From an uncultured Dorea sp. (GTDB lineage: Bacteria; Bacillota_A; Clostridia; Lachnospirales; Lachnospiraceae): a stretch of 6,872 nucleotides of DNA. The notes under the pieces were generated by a model that was not told where the DNA came from, searched no databases, and was given only the letters and a program-made list of their open reading frames with translations. The stretch is taken from assembly GCA_948468495.1 (NCBI GenBank), contig CAOKJI010000090.1, forward strand, positions 1 to 6,872. The letters run 5' to 3'. This document shows, piece by piece, positions 1 through 5,444 of this stretch; the stretch's first letter is position 1, and each line of letters begins with the position of its first letter. The translations under genes and the position numbers were made by a program.

Positions 1-45
1 TTCCGGCAGGCAGTTCCGGACCGCACAGGCAGAGCCTTTTCAGGC
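1..45 (-). other. 3' flank of tadA with two small hairpins; possibly the approach to or start of the SRP RNA gene
   Basis: Directly after the tadA stop the minus strand has a 5-base stem AGCCT/AGGCT closed by a GAAA tetraloop (46-33, overlapping the stop codon), then a stem TCCGG/CCGGA with a 9-base loop (20-2). CAGGCAG is repeated at 7-13 and 26-32 on the plus strand. No U-tract is visible, so this is not an evident terminator. By analogy with the Bacillus order tadA, scr, dnaX it may lie within or just before the SRP RNA gene, but too little is visible to claim that. Confidence 0.25.
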
Positions 46-558
46 TTAACTTACTACCATTGGCGTGTGAAAAGTAACCTTTTTTTCCTTCTCTTCTTTC
101 TTCCGTTCCCTGAGCTCCTTAAAGAACTGCTTCATAAGTCCGCTGCATTCTTCTTCAAGCACCCCTGTCTCAAGTTCCGCCTGGTGGTTAAATTCCGCCA
201 CATTCAGCAGATTCAGAACAGACCCCGCGCATCCCGCCTTCGGGTTCATGCATCCCACAACCACTCTGTCTATCCGGGACTGTACAATCGCGCCCGCGCA
301 CATCTGGCAGGGTTCCAGCGTCACATACATCGTGCAGCCCTCTAACCGCCAGTCCCCAGTCTTTTTGCTGGCCTTGCGGATTGCGGTAAGCTCCGCATGG
401 GCCAGCGGATTCTTATCCGTATTCCTCCGGTTATACCCCCGGCCGATGATTCGTCCATCCTGTACAATCACGCAGCCAATCGGCGTCTCCTCCAGCGCAT
501 ACGCCTTCTTCGCCTGCCGGACGGCTTCCCTCATGTATTTAACATCCTCATTCGTCAT
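46..558 (-). CDS. tadA: tRNA-specific adenosine deaminase (A34 to inosine)
   Basis: Zinc-dependent cytidine-deaminase-fold enzyme that converts the wobble adenosine of tRNA-Arg(ACG) to inosine, allowing one tRNA to read several CGN codons. From ATG 558 the protein has 170 residues, close to B. subtilis TadA (about 160). Key sites, numbered from that ATG, are TPIGCVIV at 25-32; HAE at 54-56 with zinc ligand H54 and proton-shuttling E56; and LEPCQMC with zinc ligands C84 and C87. The later blocks NPKAGCAGS, FNHQAELETGVLEEEC and FFKELRERKK are also typical of bacterial TadA rather than of cytosine or guanine deaminases. A GTG at 579 would add seven residues but lacks a ribosome binding site. It follows the 338-residue unknown gene by 22 bases. 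In Bacillus, tadA precedes the SRP RNA gene and dnaX, which may also hold just outside this window. Confidence 0.96.
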   Translation of the reverse strand: MTNEDVKYMREAVRQAKKAYALEETPIGCVIVQDGRIIGRGYNRRNTDKNPLAHAELTAIRKASKKTGDWRLEGCTMYVTLEPCQMCAGAIVQSRIDRVVVGCMNPKAGCAGSVLNLLNVAEFNHQAELETGVLEEECSGLMKQFFKELRERKKEEKEKKVTFHTPMVVS

Positions 559-565
559 GCGAACA

Positions 566-573
566 CCCTCTCT
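566..573 (-). promoter_or_regulatory. Ribosome binding site deciding the tadA start
   Basis: AGAGAGGG on the minus strand lies 7 bases before ATG 558. The longer frame opening at GTG 579 has no Shine-Dalgarno (the preceding bases are the CTCTAGAGT around the upstream stop codon), so ATG 558 is preferred. Confidence 0.6.
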
Positions 574-580
574 GCACACT

Positions 581-1597
581 CTAGAGTGAAAAATGATTCA
601 TCTTCCTGACTCTCCGGCACCAGTATCCAAATTCATCTCCCGATTCTTTCTCATCTGACGAAAGCTCTGCGTCAATATCCCCCATGGGAATGAACCTGGG
701 AAATCCAAATGCTTCCGCCGCCTTTGCCTCCCTGTTATGATAAATCCCCGGGATTCCAAGCCACAGTTCGTCGCCTTCTTCTATCAGCATCAGATGATGG
801 TAATTATAGCATCCATGAAGAAGAAAACTGTTATTGGCTAACCGCCATTCACAGCGGGGAAGCATGGCGATATCCTGCCTGCAAATCTTTTTACACTGTC
901 TTGCAGAAGGGGTTATATAAGCGTCTACTTCTTCTGACAGCTCTCTATCCTGCTCCAATCCAGTACCGTCCCCGACAGAAATATATCTTTCTTCTATTAT
1001 CCCGTTTCCCAGCTCAGATTCTCCAGACCTTTCTTCCGAATTCCAGCTCTCTCCTGCTTCCGCCCCTCTTCCAGTCTCTGCATTTACAACTTCTTGTTCT
1101 ATCCATTCTGCATCTTCTGCCCCAGTCTCTTCCGGCGCCGTTTCTTCTTTGGCAGAATCTTCGACGACCTTTTGTCTGACCGCCTCTGTCATCGTAAGGG
1201 GAATCACTTCTACTTCCTTCCACTCCTGCATCTGTTCTACATGAACCGGATGATCGCTCCACACCGCGGCAAAATGCCGTCCGACTTCCGACTTCATAAT
1301 GATTCCCTGTATTTTCGGATAGTTCTCCGGCTTCCCGGTATCCTCTCCGGTAAATGTCAACCGGTAATTTACCGCAGGATTAATATTGGTAATCATCCCC
1401 TGAAAAATCCCCACCGGCCTCTCTGGTTCTTCAAAAAAAATATAGAGCCTTAACTCCGTCTCTCTTCCAAGCTGAAATCCCTTGCCATGTATGTGTACTG
1501 TCGTCTGTTCTTCATCCCGTTCTACTTTCACAAATCCCACATTCCGGCTTATCTGCCCCTGCTGGTATTCGTATAGATATCTGATAAACTGCTCCAT
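581..1597 (-). CDS. Bipartite protein of unknown function, Lachnospiraceae-type, upstream of tadA
   Basis: A 338-residue cytoplasmic protein that I do not recognise functionally. It has an N-terminal ordered part (1-135) with IRYLYEYQQGQISRNVGFVKVE and HIHGKGFQLG, probably beta-rich. An acidic, disordered-looking linker follows at about 140-225 (Glu, Ser and Gly rich). A C-terminal part (about 233-335) has LPRCEWRLANNSFLLHG, YNYHHLMLIE, a LWLGIPGIYHNRE block at 278-290, AFGFPRF, and GYWCRRV near the end. The pattern resembles a family I recall as DUF6128 in Lachnospiraceae, but I am not certain of that name. There is no signal peptide, transmembrane segment or catalytic motif known to me. The start is ATG at 1597 with AGGAAG seven bases upstream. 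The stop lies 22 bases before the chosen tadA start, so the two are probably co-transcribed. Confidence 0.87.
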   Translation of the reverse strand: MEQFIRYLYEYQQGQISRNVGFVKVERDEEQTTVHIHGKGFQLGRETELRLYIFFEEPERPVGIFQGMITNINPAVNYRLTFTGEDTGKPENYPKIQGIIMKSEVGRHFAAVWSDHPVHVEQMQEWKEVEVIPLTMTEAVRQKVVEDSAKEETAPEETGAEDAEWIEQEVVNAETGRGAEAGESWNSEERSGESELGNGIIEERYISVGDGTGLEQDRELSEEVDAYITPSARQCKKICRQDIAMLPRCEWRLANNSFLLHGCYNYHHLMLIEEGDELWLGIPGIYHNREAKAAEAFGFPRFIPMGDIDAELSSDEKESGDEFGYWCRRVRKMNHFSL

Positions 1598-1638
1598 GCC
1601 GCCACTTCCTGTTCTGATGTATTCAAAACAGTTTATTC

Positions 1639-1667
1639 ATCCCAGACCGCAAACATTCCTAAGTCAA
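1639..1667 (-). promoter_or_regulatory. Weak candidate promoter before the 338-residue unknown gene
   Basis: In the 84-base gap after dgt, TTGACT (1667-1662) is followed after 17 bases by TGGGAT (1644-1639). The -35 is good but the -10 matches only three of six consensus bases, and no better -10 lies at the right distance. No terminator is seen after dgt, so read-through from the upstream promoter is at least as likely. Confidence 0.25.
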
Positions 1668-1681
1668 ATTCTTTCCTTATC

Positions 1682-3118
1682 TTAATACACATTAGACGTA
1701 AGTTCCTGATACAGCCGTCTCGCATAACTGTCCGTCATGCCGCAGATATAATCTGTTGCAAGCAGCAGACGCAGATACAGCCTCTGCGCCTCGTCTTTTC
1801 CTCTGGCATGATAATGATACGCATTCTTATAATTACTGGAAATAAAGGATACCAGCCGCCTGTCAATCGCCCCCGGCTCCTGTTTCGGATCATCATAATT
1901 TACCACCGCGCCGATAAAACGCTCCATCAGATAATTAATCATCACGCTTTCGGAGACTTCCCTCCGGTAAATGGTCTCGGAAGTAAATACCTCCCGATAT
2001 GCAAGGCCGCCTAAAAGCTCCATTAATTCTTCTGCAAATGTGCCATGGAACAAATCATACCGGTACGCGCCTTCCATAATTTCCTGATAATTGGACGTAA
2101 ATCCAAAGGTAGCGCAGTTAATTAGAAATGCCTGCGTCTTTACAATCCAGTTCTTAATCGCGTACTCTTCCGGATTCTCCGCCTGAATCTTCTGCCCCCT
2201 CTCATACAGTTCTTCCAGTTTCTCCGAGGGAACAAAGGAATTTCCTTCCTGACGCCAGGCCGCCTCCATTAGCTTCAGTTCTTTGATTAACTTGCGGTAA
2301 GAGATAAATCCCTTCACAAAGGCGTCTTCAATATCCGCCGTCTTATATGCAATATCATCCGCCGCCTCCAGAATAAAGGCCAGCGGATGACGGTACCCAT
2401 TTGTCCCCACCGCATGCTCAACTTCCCGGAATATCTCTTCGTCCGCATAATAATAGCCAAGCTTCCTATCCTTAATATTACCGCTATCAGGATTCATCTC
2501 TATAGAAGACACCGGATATTTGACAATCGTACTAAGCAGGGCGTACGTCAAATCCATCCCTCTCTCATCTACCAGATAATGAAGCTTCGTAACCAGCCGA
2601 AAAGCCTGTGCATTTCCCTCAAAATGATATAAATCTTCCCGCATCTGCAGCGCAAGCACCTCATCCACAGGCTTTCCATGGAATGACAGCCTGTGCAGAT
2701 TCTTTCCAAACCACTCCCGAATCGCCTCTTCACCGAAATGACCAAAAGGCGGGTTGCCGATATCATGAATCAGACCCGCGCACTGCAGGATATTGCAAAT
2801 ATCCTCCTTCATCTGCAGCGTAAATGCAGCGTCCTTCTTATATGCCAGTATATTTTCCCCAATATTCTGCCCCAAAGACTTGGCAAAAGAAGATACTTCC
2901 AGCGAATGGGTCAGTCTTGTACGGACAAAATCACTCTTATCCAGCGGAAATACCTGCGTCTTATCCTGCAGACGCCGAAAAGAAGCGCTGCCGATAATCC
3001 GATGATAATCCTTCTCAAATTCACTCCGCAGATCCGCCGCCTTCCCACTCCTCAAACCGGCTTCTCCCGCCCGATGTCTTTTCGCAGACAGCAATTGTAT
3101 CCAGTTCAATTCTCTCAC
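1682..3118 (-). CDS. dgt: Deoxyguanosinetriphosphate triphosphohydrolase family protein (dNTPase, HD domain)
   Basis: Predicted to cleave dGTP (or dNTPs more broadly) to the deoxynucleoside and triphosphate in the cytoplasm, controlling nucleotide pools. The 478-residue length is close to E. coli Dgt (about 505). Family blocks are present in order: the RIIGSASFRRLQDKTQVFPL block at about 40-59; RTRLTHSLEV with metal ligand H71; GLIHDIGNPPFGHFGE with H118 and D119; HFEGNAQAFR at 165-174; and EAADDIAY with D254. A C-terminal YICGMTDSYA is at about 457-466. All HD metal ligands are kept. The start is uncertain: GTG 3118 has AGGAAG overlapping the upstream stop with only 3 bases of spacing, and an in-frame TTG at 3109 with about 11 bases spacing would give a start just before NWIQLLSAKR, the usual N-terminus. 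The gene is 6 bases after the helix-turn-helix gene. Related dNTPases include antiviral enzymes, but this one looks like the housekeeping type. Confidence 0.95.
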   Translation of the reverse strand: MRELNWIQLLSAKRHRAGEAGLRSGKAADLRSEFEKDYHRIIGSASFRRLQDKTQVFPLDKSDFVRTRLTHSLEVSSFAKSLGQNIGENILAYKKDAAFTLQMKEDICNILQCAGLIHDIGNPPFGHFGEEAIREWFGKNLHRLSFHGKPVDEVLALQMREDLYHFEGNAQAFRLVTKLHYLVDERGMDLTYALLSTIVKYPVSSIEMNPDSGNIKDRKLGYYYADEEIFREVEHAVGTNGYRHPLAFILEAADDIAYKTADIEDAFVKGFISYRKLIKELKLMEAAWRQEGNSFVPSEKLEELYERGQKIQAENPEEYAIKNWIVKTQAFLINCATFGFTSNYQEIMEGAYRYDLFHGTFAEELMELLGGLAYREVFTSETIYRREVSESVMINYLMERFIGAVVNYDDPKQEPGAIDRRLVSFISSNYKNAYHYHARGKDEAQRLYLRLLLATDYICGMTDSYARRLYQELTSNVY

Positions 3119-3124
3119 GCCTTC

Positions 3125-4393
3125 CTAATCCAGATAAATCGGCGGCTCATAATCCTTACCAAGCAGAGCCCGTTTACGCTCCTGATATCCTAAGAATGCC
3201 CATTCCGTCATATCCGTCCATCCATGATCCCTGCGATCGTATAACTGTACGTAACCAATGCGCTTTGGATGCATCCGCACACTATTAGTCTCGTATTCAT
3301 GTCCTGTATATGGATTCCTCTCGCCCCGGGTCAAATCCTCTGCATCCTCGTCCTCTTCAATCAATTCCTCAATTAGTTCCTCTGTGGTCGGCTGCACTTC
3401 GCTGCTCTCTGAAACTGCCGTCTCCTCTTCCTGGGACTCTGCCTCTGTCTCCTGATAATCTATGTAATCATCCTCTAATTCTTCCATCGTCGGCTCCCTG
3501 AGAATCACCTGCTCCACAATCTTAGCTTCCTCCTGAAGCTCTTCCTGTCTCTCTTTCTTCGTCCTCCTCTGGAACATAGCCCGCCATCCGGTAATCTTCT
3601 TCTCTTCGTGAACCGGCTCTTCCAGCGCCTTAGCCGCTTTGGCCGCCTTCGCTGCCTCCACCTGCTGCTCAAGAAGCACTCTTTCCTTCTCCAGTTCTTC
3701 CATCTCGCGAAGAAGCTCCTCCACATCTACTTTTGGCTCCGTCTCATTCATTGAGACTTCTACCGGCTCTGAGAGCTCTGAAGCATCTTCTGATACAGAT
3801 TCCTCCTGCTCAGACTCTTCCCGCCATATCTCCGCATCCTGAACAGCCTTTTCTTCCTGCATTACACCGACGGCATCCTCTTCTTCCTGAACTTTCGGAA
3901 GCCTTGCCGTCTCCTGACGCACTAATTCCTCATGAATATCTATATAATCTCCGAGAGTCATTTCCCGCTCCACCGGCTCTCTGTACATCTCCGACGGAAC
4001 CTGCTCAATAGCTTCTGCCAGGCGCTCCGCCTCTTTTGCCTTCTTTTCCTTACGCGCTTTCGCTTTGGCCATACGCACGCTTTCTTTCGTGGCCTTCATA
4101 GCAGGCTTAGGCTGCGCGCTCTCCTTCGTGCTCTTAACGTCCTCCCCAGTCTTCGCTTCTTCCGAAGCTTCGTCTTCCAAAAGGATACTCAAACGAAACG
4201 GACACTCCAAAATCTCCGCAATCATACGCATGTCCTGCTCCTGAAAATTATCGCGCCCCAGTCTCTGAGTAAGATTCTGGCGGGACATCTTCTTCCCGGT
4301 TCTCTTTTCAATTATCTCTGCGAGTTCTTTGATGGTCATGCCCTTCCGGCTTAAGATAATCTTGACTTGTTCTCCGAATGTTAGATCCAGCAT
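3125..4393 (-). CDS. Helix-turn-helix protein with long acidic linker and conserved C-terminal segment, function unknown
   Basis: A 422-residue protein with three parts. Residues 1-75 resemble a Cro/C1-type helix-turn-helix: GEQVKIILSRKGMTIKELAEII, then MSRQNLTQRLGRDN as the likely recognition helix region, then MRMIAEIL. Residues of about 76-345 are low complexity and very rich in Glu, Lys and Ala, with probable coiled coil at about 222-262 (ending in an AAKAAKAAKA tract). Residues 352-422 are better ordered, with aromatic and charged positions (NPYTGHEYETNSVRMHPKRI, YVQLYDRRDHGW, TEWAFLGYQERKRALLG) and look like a conserved tail domain. A motif REP...DYID occurs twice, at 138-152 and 299-312. 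There is no membrane segment. The start is ATG with a strong Shine-Dalgarno. The gene is first behind the promoter at 4598-4626 and ends 6 bases before dgt, so the two are probably translationally coupled. DNA binding is inferred from the N-terminus only. The target and the role of the tail are unknown. Confidence 0.9.
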   Translation of the reverse strand: MLDLTFGEQVKIILSRKGMTIKELAEIIEKRTGKKMSRQNLTQRLGRDNFQEQDMRMIAEILECPFRLSILLEDEASEEAKTGEDVKSTKESAQPKPAMKATKESVRMAKAKARKEKKAKEAERLAEAIEQVPSEMYREPVEREMTLGDYIDIHEELVRQETARLPKVQEEEDAVGVMQEEKAVQDAEIWREESEQEESVSEDASELSEPVEVSMNETEPKVDVEELLREMEELEKERVLLEQQVEAAKAAKAAKALEEPVHEEKKITGWRAMFQRRTKKERQEELQEEAKIVEQVILREPTMEELEDDYIDYQETEAESQEEETAVSESSEVQPTTEELIEELIEEDEDAEDLTRGERNPYTGHEYETNSVRMHPKRIGYVQLYDRRDHGWTDMTEWAFLGYQERKRALLGKDYEPPIYLD

Positions 4394-4591
4394 AATAGAC
4401 TCCTCCTTATTAATCCCCTGCCCGCGCTTTCCCGCAACGGCTCAAAGACAGAAGCTTCCTTCTGTCTGAAATACATGCTCCTGTCGGAGCTGGCGGACTT
4501 CGCCCGACAATGCATACTCTCCCTCGTATGGGCCTTCCCCTCGCAACTTTCTTTGTAAACAAATAAGTTGCTTAATAAACCCATTTCCCAC
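4394..4591 (-). promoter_or_regulatory. Structured 5' leader of about 200 nt with five consecutive stem-loops
   Basis: The region between the predicted transcription start and the ATG of the helix-turn-helix gene holds, in transcript order: a stem GCAACTT/AAGTTGC (4571-4543) with an inner TTTG/CAAA stem; a stem CATAC/GTATG (4530-4513); a stem TGTCG+GGCG paired with CGCC+CGACA with a 5-base bulge (4509-4482); a perfect 9-base stem AGACAGAAG/CTTCTGTCT with a GAAG loop (4467-4446); and a stem GCC+TGCG paired with CGCG+GGC (4441-4420). ATGGG near 4584 could also pair with CCCAT near 4533-4529 to close the first hairpin. The Shine-Dalgarno follows the last hairpin. There is no U-tract terminator, so any control would more likely be translational or by RNA stability. 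I cannot match it to a known riboswitch; a trans-acting RNA made from the same promoter is also possible. Confidence 0.55.
4400..4408 (-). promoter_or_regulatory. Strong ribosome binding site of the helix-turn-helix gene
   Basis: AAGGAGGAG on the minus strand, 6 bases before the ATG at 4393. It is almost a full match to the 16S anti-Shine-Dalgarno and lies just after the last leader hairpin, so it could be exposed or masked by leader folding. Confidence 0.85.
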
Positions 4592-4597
4592 TTCTCT

Positions 4598-4626
4598 ATT
4601 CTAACAAATGAATACCTGTTCGTCAA
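4598..4626 (-). promoter_or_regulatory. Near-consensus extended -10 sigma-A promoter
   Basis: On the minus strand TTGACG (4626-4621) is followed by a spacer of exactly 17 bases and TAGAAT (4603-4598). A TG at 4606-4605 makes an extended -10. Each hexamer has five of six consensus bases. Transcription should start near 4591-4593, about 200 bases before the ATG of the helix-turn-helix gene. This is the strongest promoter seen in the window and probably drives that gene and dgt. Confidence 0.85.
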
Positions 4627-4665
4627 GCAGATGAAAGCAAAAAGGAATTTACTACATAACAGTTC

Positions 4666-4695
4666 ACCCGTTGCAGGCCGGAGCGGGCAACGGGT
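4666..4695 (-). terminator. GC-rich hairpin after the phosphopantetheinyl transferase gene, possible terminator
   Basis: A perfect 9-base inverted repeat, ACCCGTTGC and GCAACGGGT, with a 12-base loop that could form a further 3-base stem. It begins 10 bases after the stop codon and ends about 40 bases before the -35 box of the next promoter, a typical terminator position. However, no U-tract follows directly on either strand: the nearest minus-strand T run (CCTTTTTG) is about 20 bases further on. It may instead be a 3' stabilising or pausing hairpin. Confidence 0.45.
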
Positions 4696-4705
4696 AAGCT
4701 CTACT

Positions 4706-5404
4706 TTACAACTCAATAATTCTTAATTCAGAAAACTCCGGGCTGGTACTGCACACAGCGCACTTAGCATCTCCCGCTTCCAACTCATATTCATGGTAAT
4801 AATATGTCTCCGGATACGCTTCCGGCTGGCGAATCAATACCGGACCTTCTTTTTCAATCCGAATCTCAAAGCTTTGAAGTTCCAGCCGCAATCCCTCCCT
4901 GACTGCTTTGACAAAGCTCTCCTTCAACACCCAGTACCGGTAAAACGCCTCCGCTCTGCACTCTTCGGTCTCCTGTCCCATAATATACGCTTCCTCCGCC
5001 GGACAGAAGAATCTCTTTGCAACTCCTGGACGAACCGATTTTATCATCTCCACATCACAGCCGAGTTTCACAACCATCTCTTTTTCACAAGCACATATGC
5101 CGTCGCTTTTTGCGAAATCTCCTTTTTTCCTTCCGTCATTATCTCCCCCGACGTCCGCCGTACACATTGCATACCTTCCGGAATGGGACAAATTATATAC
5201 AGCACTATCCGAAAATCCATATCTTTCCTGCATCTTCTGATACAAAATCCAAGCCCCTGCGCTCTGGGCCCTCTTCAAATTCTTTAGCTTGTCCGCCTTT
5301 TCTTTTCGCCACTGCGGAAGCCTGTCATAATATCCCTGATAAATTCCCTCATCCAGAAGCGGCGTCACATCTCCAATCCATGTCTGAATCATCCAATTCC
5401 CCAT
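4706..5404 (-). CDS. Sfp-type 4'-phosphopantetheinyl transferase family protein
   Basis: Predicted to move the phosphopantetheine arm of coenzyme A onto a serine of an acyl, peptidyl or aryl carrier protein. The 232 residues include the family signatures in order: NLSHSGRY at 71-78; GCDVE at 115-119, where D117 and E119 would bind Mg; and the FYRYWVLKESFVKAVREG block at about 154-171, with E162 as third metal ligand and K161 and K166 as the usual lysines. The stretch between HSG and GCDVE is longer than usual, with about 25 extra hydrophilic residues at roughly 84-109. All catalytic residues are kept, so an active enzyme is likely. The start is uncertain: ATG 5404 has poor Shine-Dalgarno context, while the in-frame ATG at 5392 has GGGG six bases upstream and gives a more family-like N-terminus. 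The gene lies 40 bases after the PilZ gene without a visible promoter. No carrier protein or synthase gene is in view, so the substrate is unknown. Confidence 0.93.
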   Translation of the reverse strand: MGNWMIQTWIGDVTPLLDEGIYQGYYDRLPQWRKEKADKLKNLKRAQSAGAWILYQKMQERYGFSDSAVYNLSHSGRYAMCTADVGGDNDGRKKGDFAKSDGICACEKEMVVKLGCDVEMIKSVRPGVAKRFFCPAEEAYIMGQETEECRAEAFYRYWVLKESFVKAVREGLRLELQSFEIRIEKEGPVLIRQPEAYPETYYYHEYELEAGDAKCAVCSTSPEFSELRIIEL

Positions 5405-5444
5405 TTCCGCTAGATTTTATTCCTCTTCCATAAGGCAGGCTGAA

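Noticed and set aside
709..1179. Plus-strand reading frame of 156 residues opposite the 338-residue gene.
   Set aside because: It is a shadow of the minus-strand gene: Leu, Pro and Ser rich with no domain. The minus-strand frame has a start, a ribosome binding site and ordered blocks.
2693..3193. Plus-strand reading frame of 166 residues opposite dgt.
   Set aside because: dgt on the minus strand has complete family motifs; the opposite frame crosses the gene junction and shows no protein-like features.
3200..4170. Low-complexity Glu/Lys-rich stretch considered as a frameshift artefact or a repeat-derived pseudogene.
   Set aside because: The frame is continuous from a strong start to a stop that adjoins dgt, and the ordered C-terminal segment is in the same frame, so the linker is real coding sequence.
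4394..4591. The idea that the leader is a c-di-GMP riboswitch, suggested by the neighbouring c-di-GMP genes.
   Set aside because: I could not find the conserved core of the c-di-GMP-I class or its paired tetraloop and receptor arrangement, and the c-di-GMP genes lie on the other transcript. A T-box was also considered and dropped, since its conserved UGGN-type antiterminator and terminator are absent.
4381..4716. A full 111-residue minus-strand reading frame across the gap after the phosphopantetheinyl transferase gene.
   Set aside because: It starts within the 3' end of the previous gene, runs through the hairpin, promoter and structured leader, has no ribosome binding site, and its translation has no recognisable domain. 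Only the shorter frame starting after the promoter is kept, as a low-interest finding.
4793..5287. Plus-strand reading frame of 164 residues opposite the phosphopantetheinyl transferase gene.
   Set aside because: It is a shadow of a gene with clear catalytic motifs, and has no ribosome binding site or domain.
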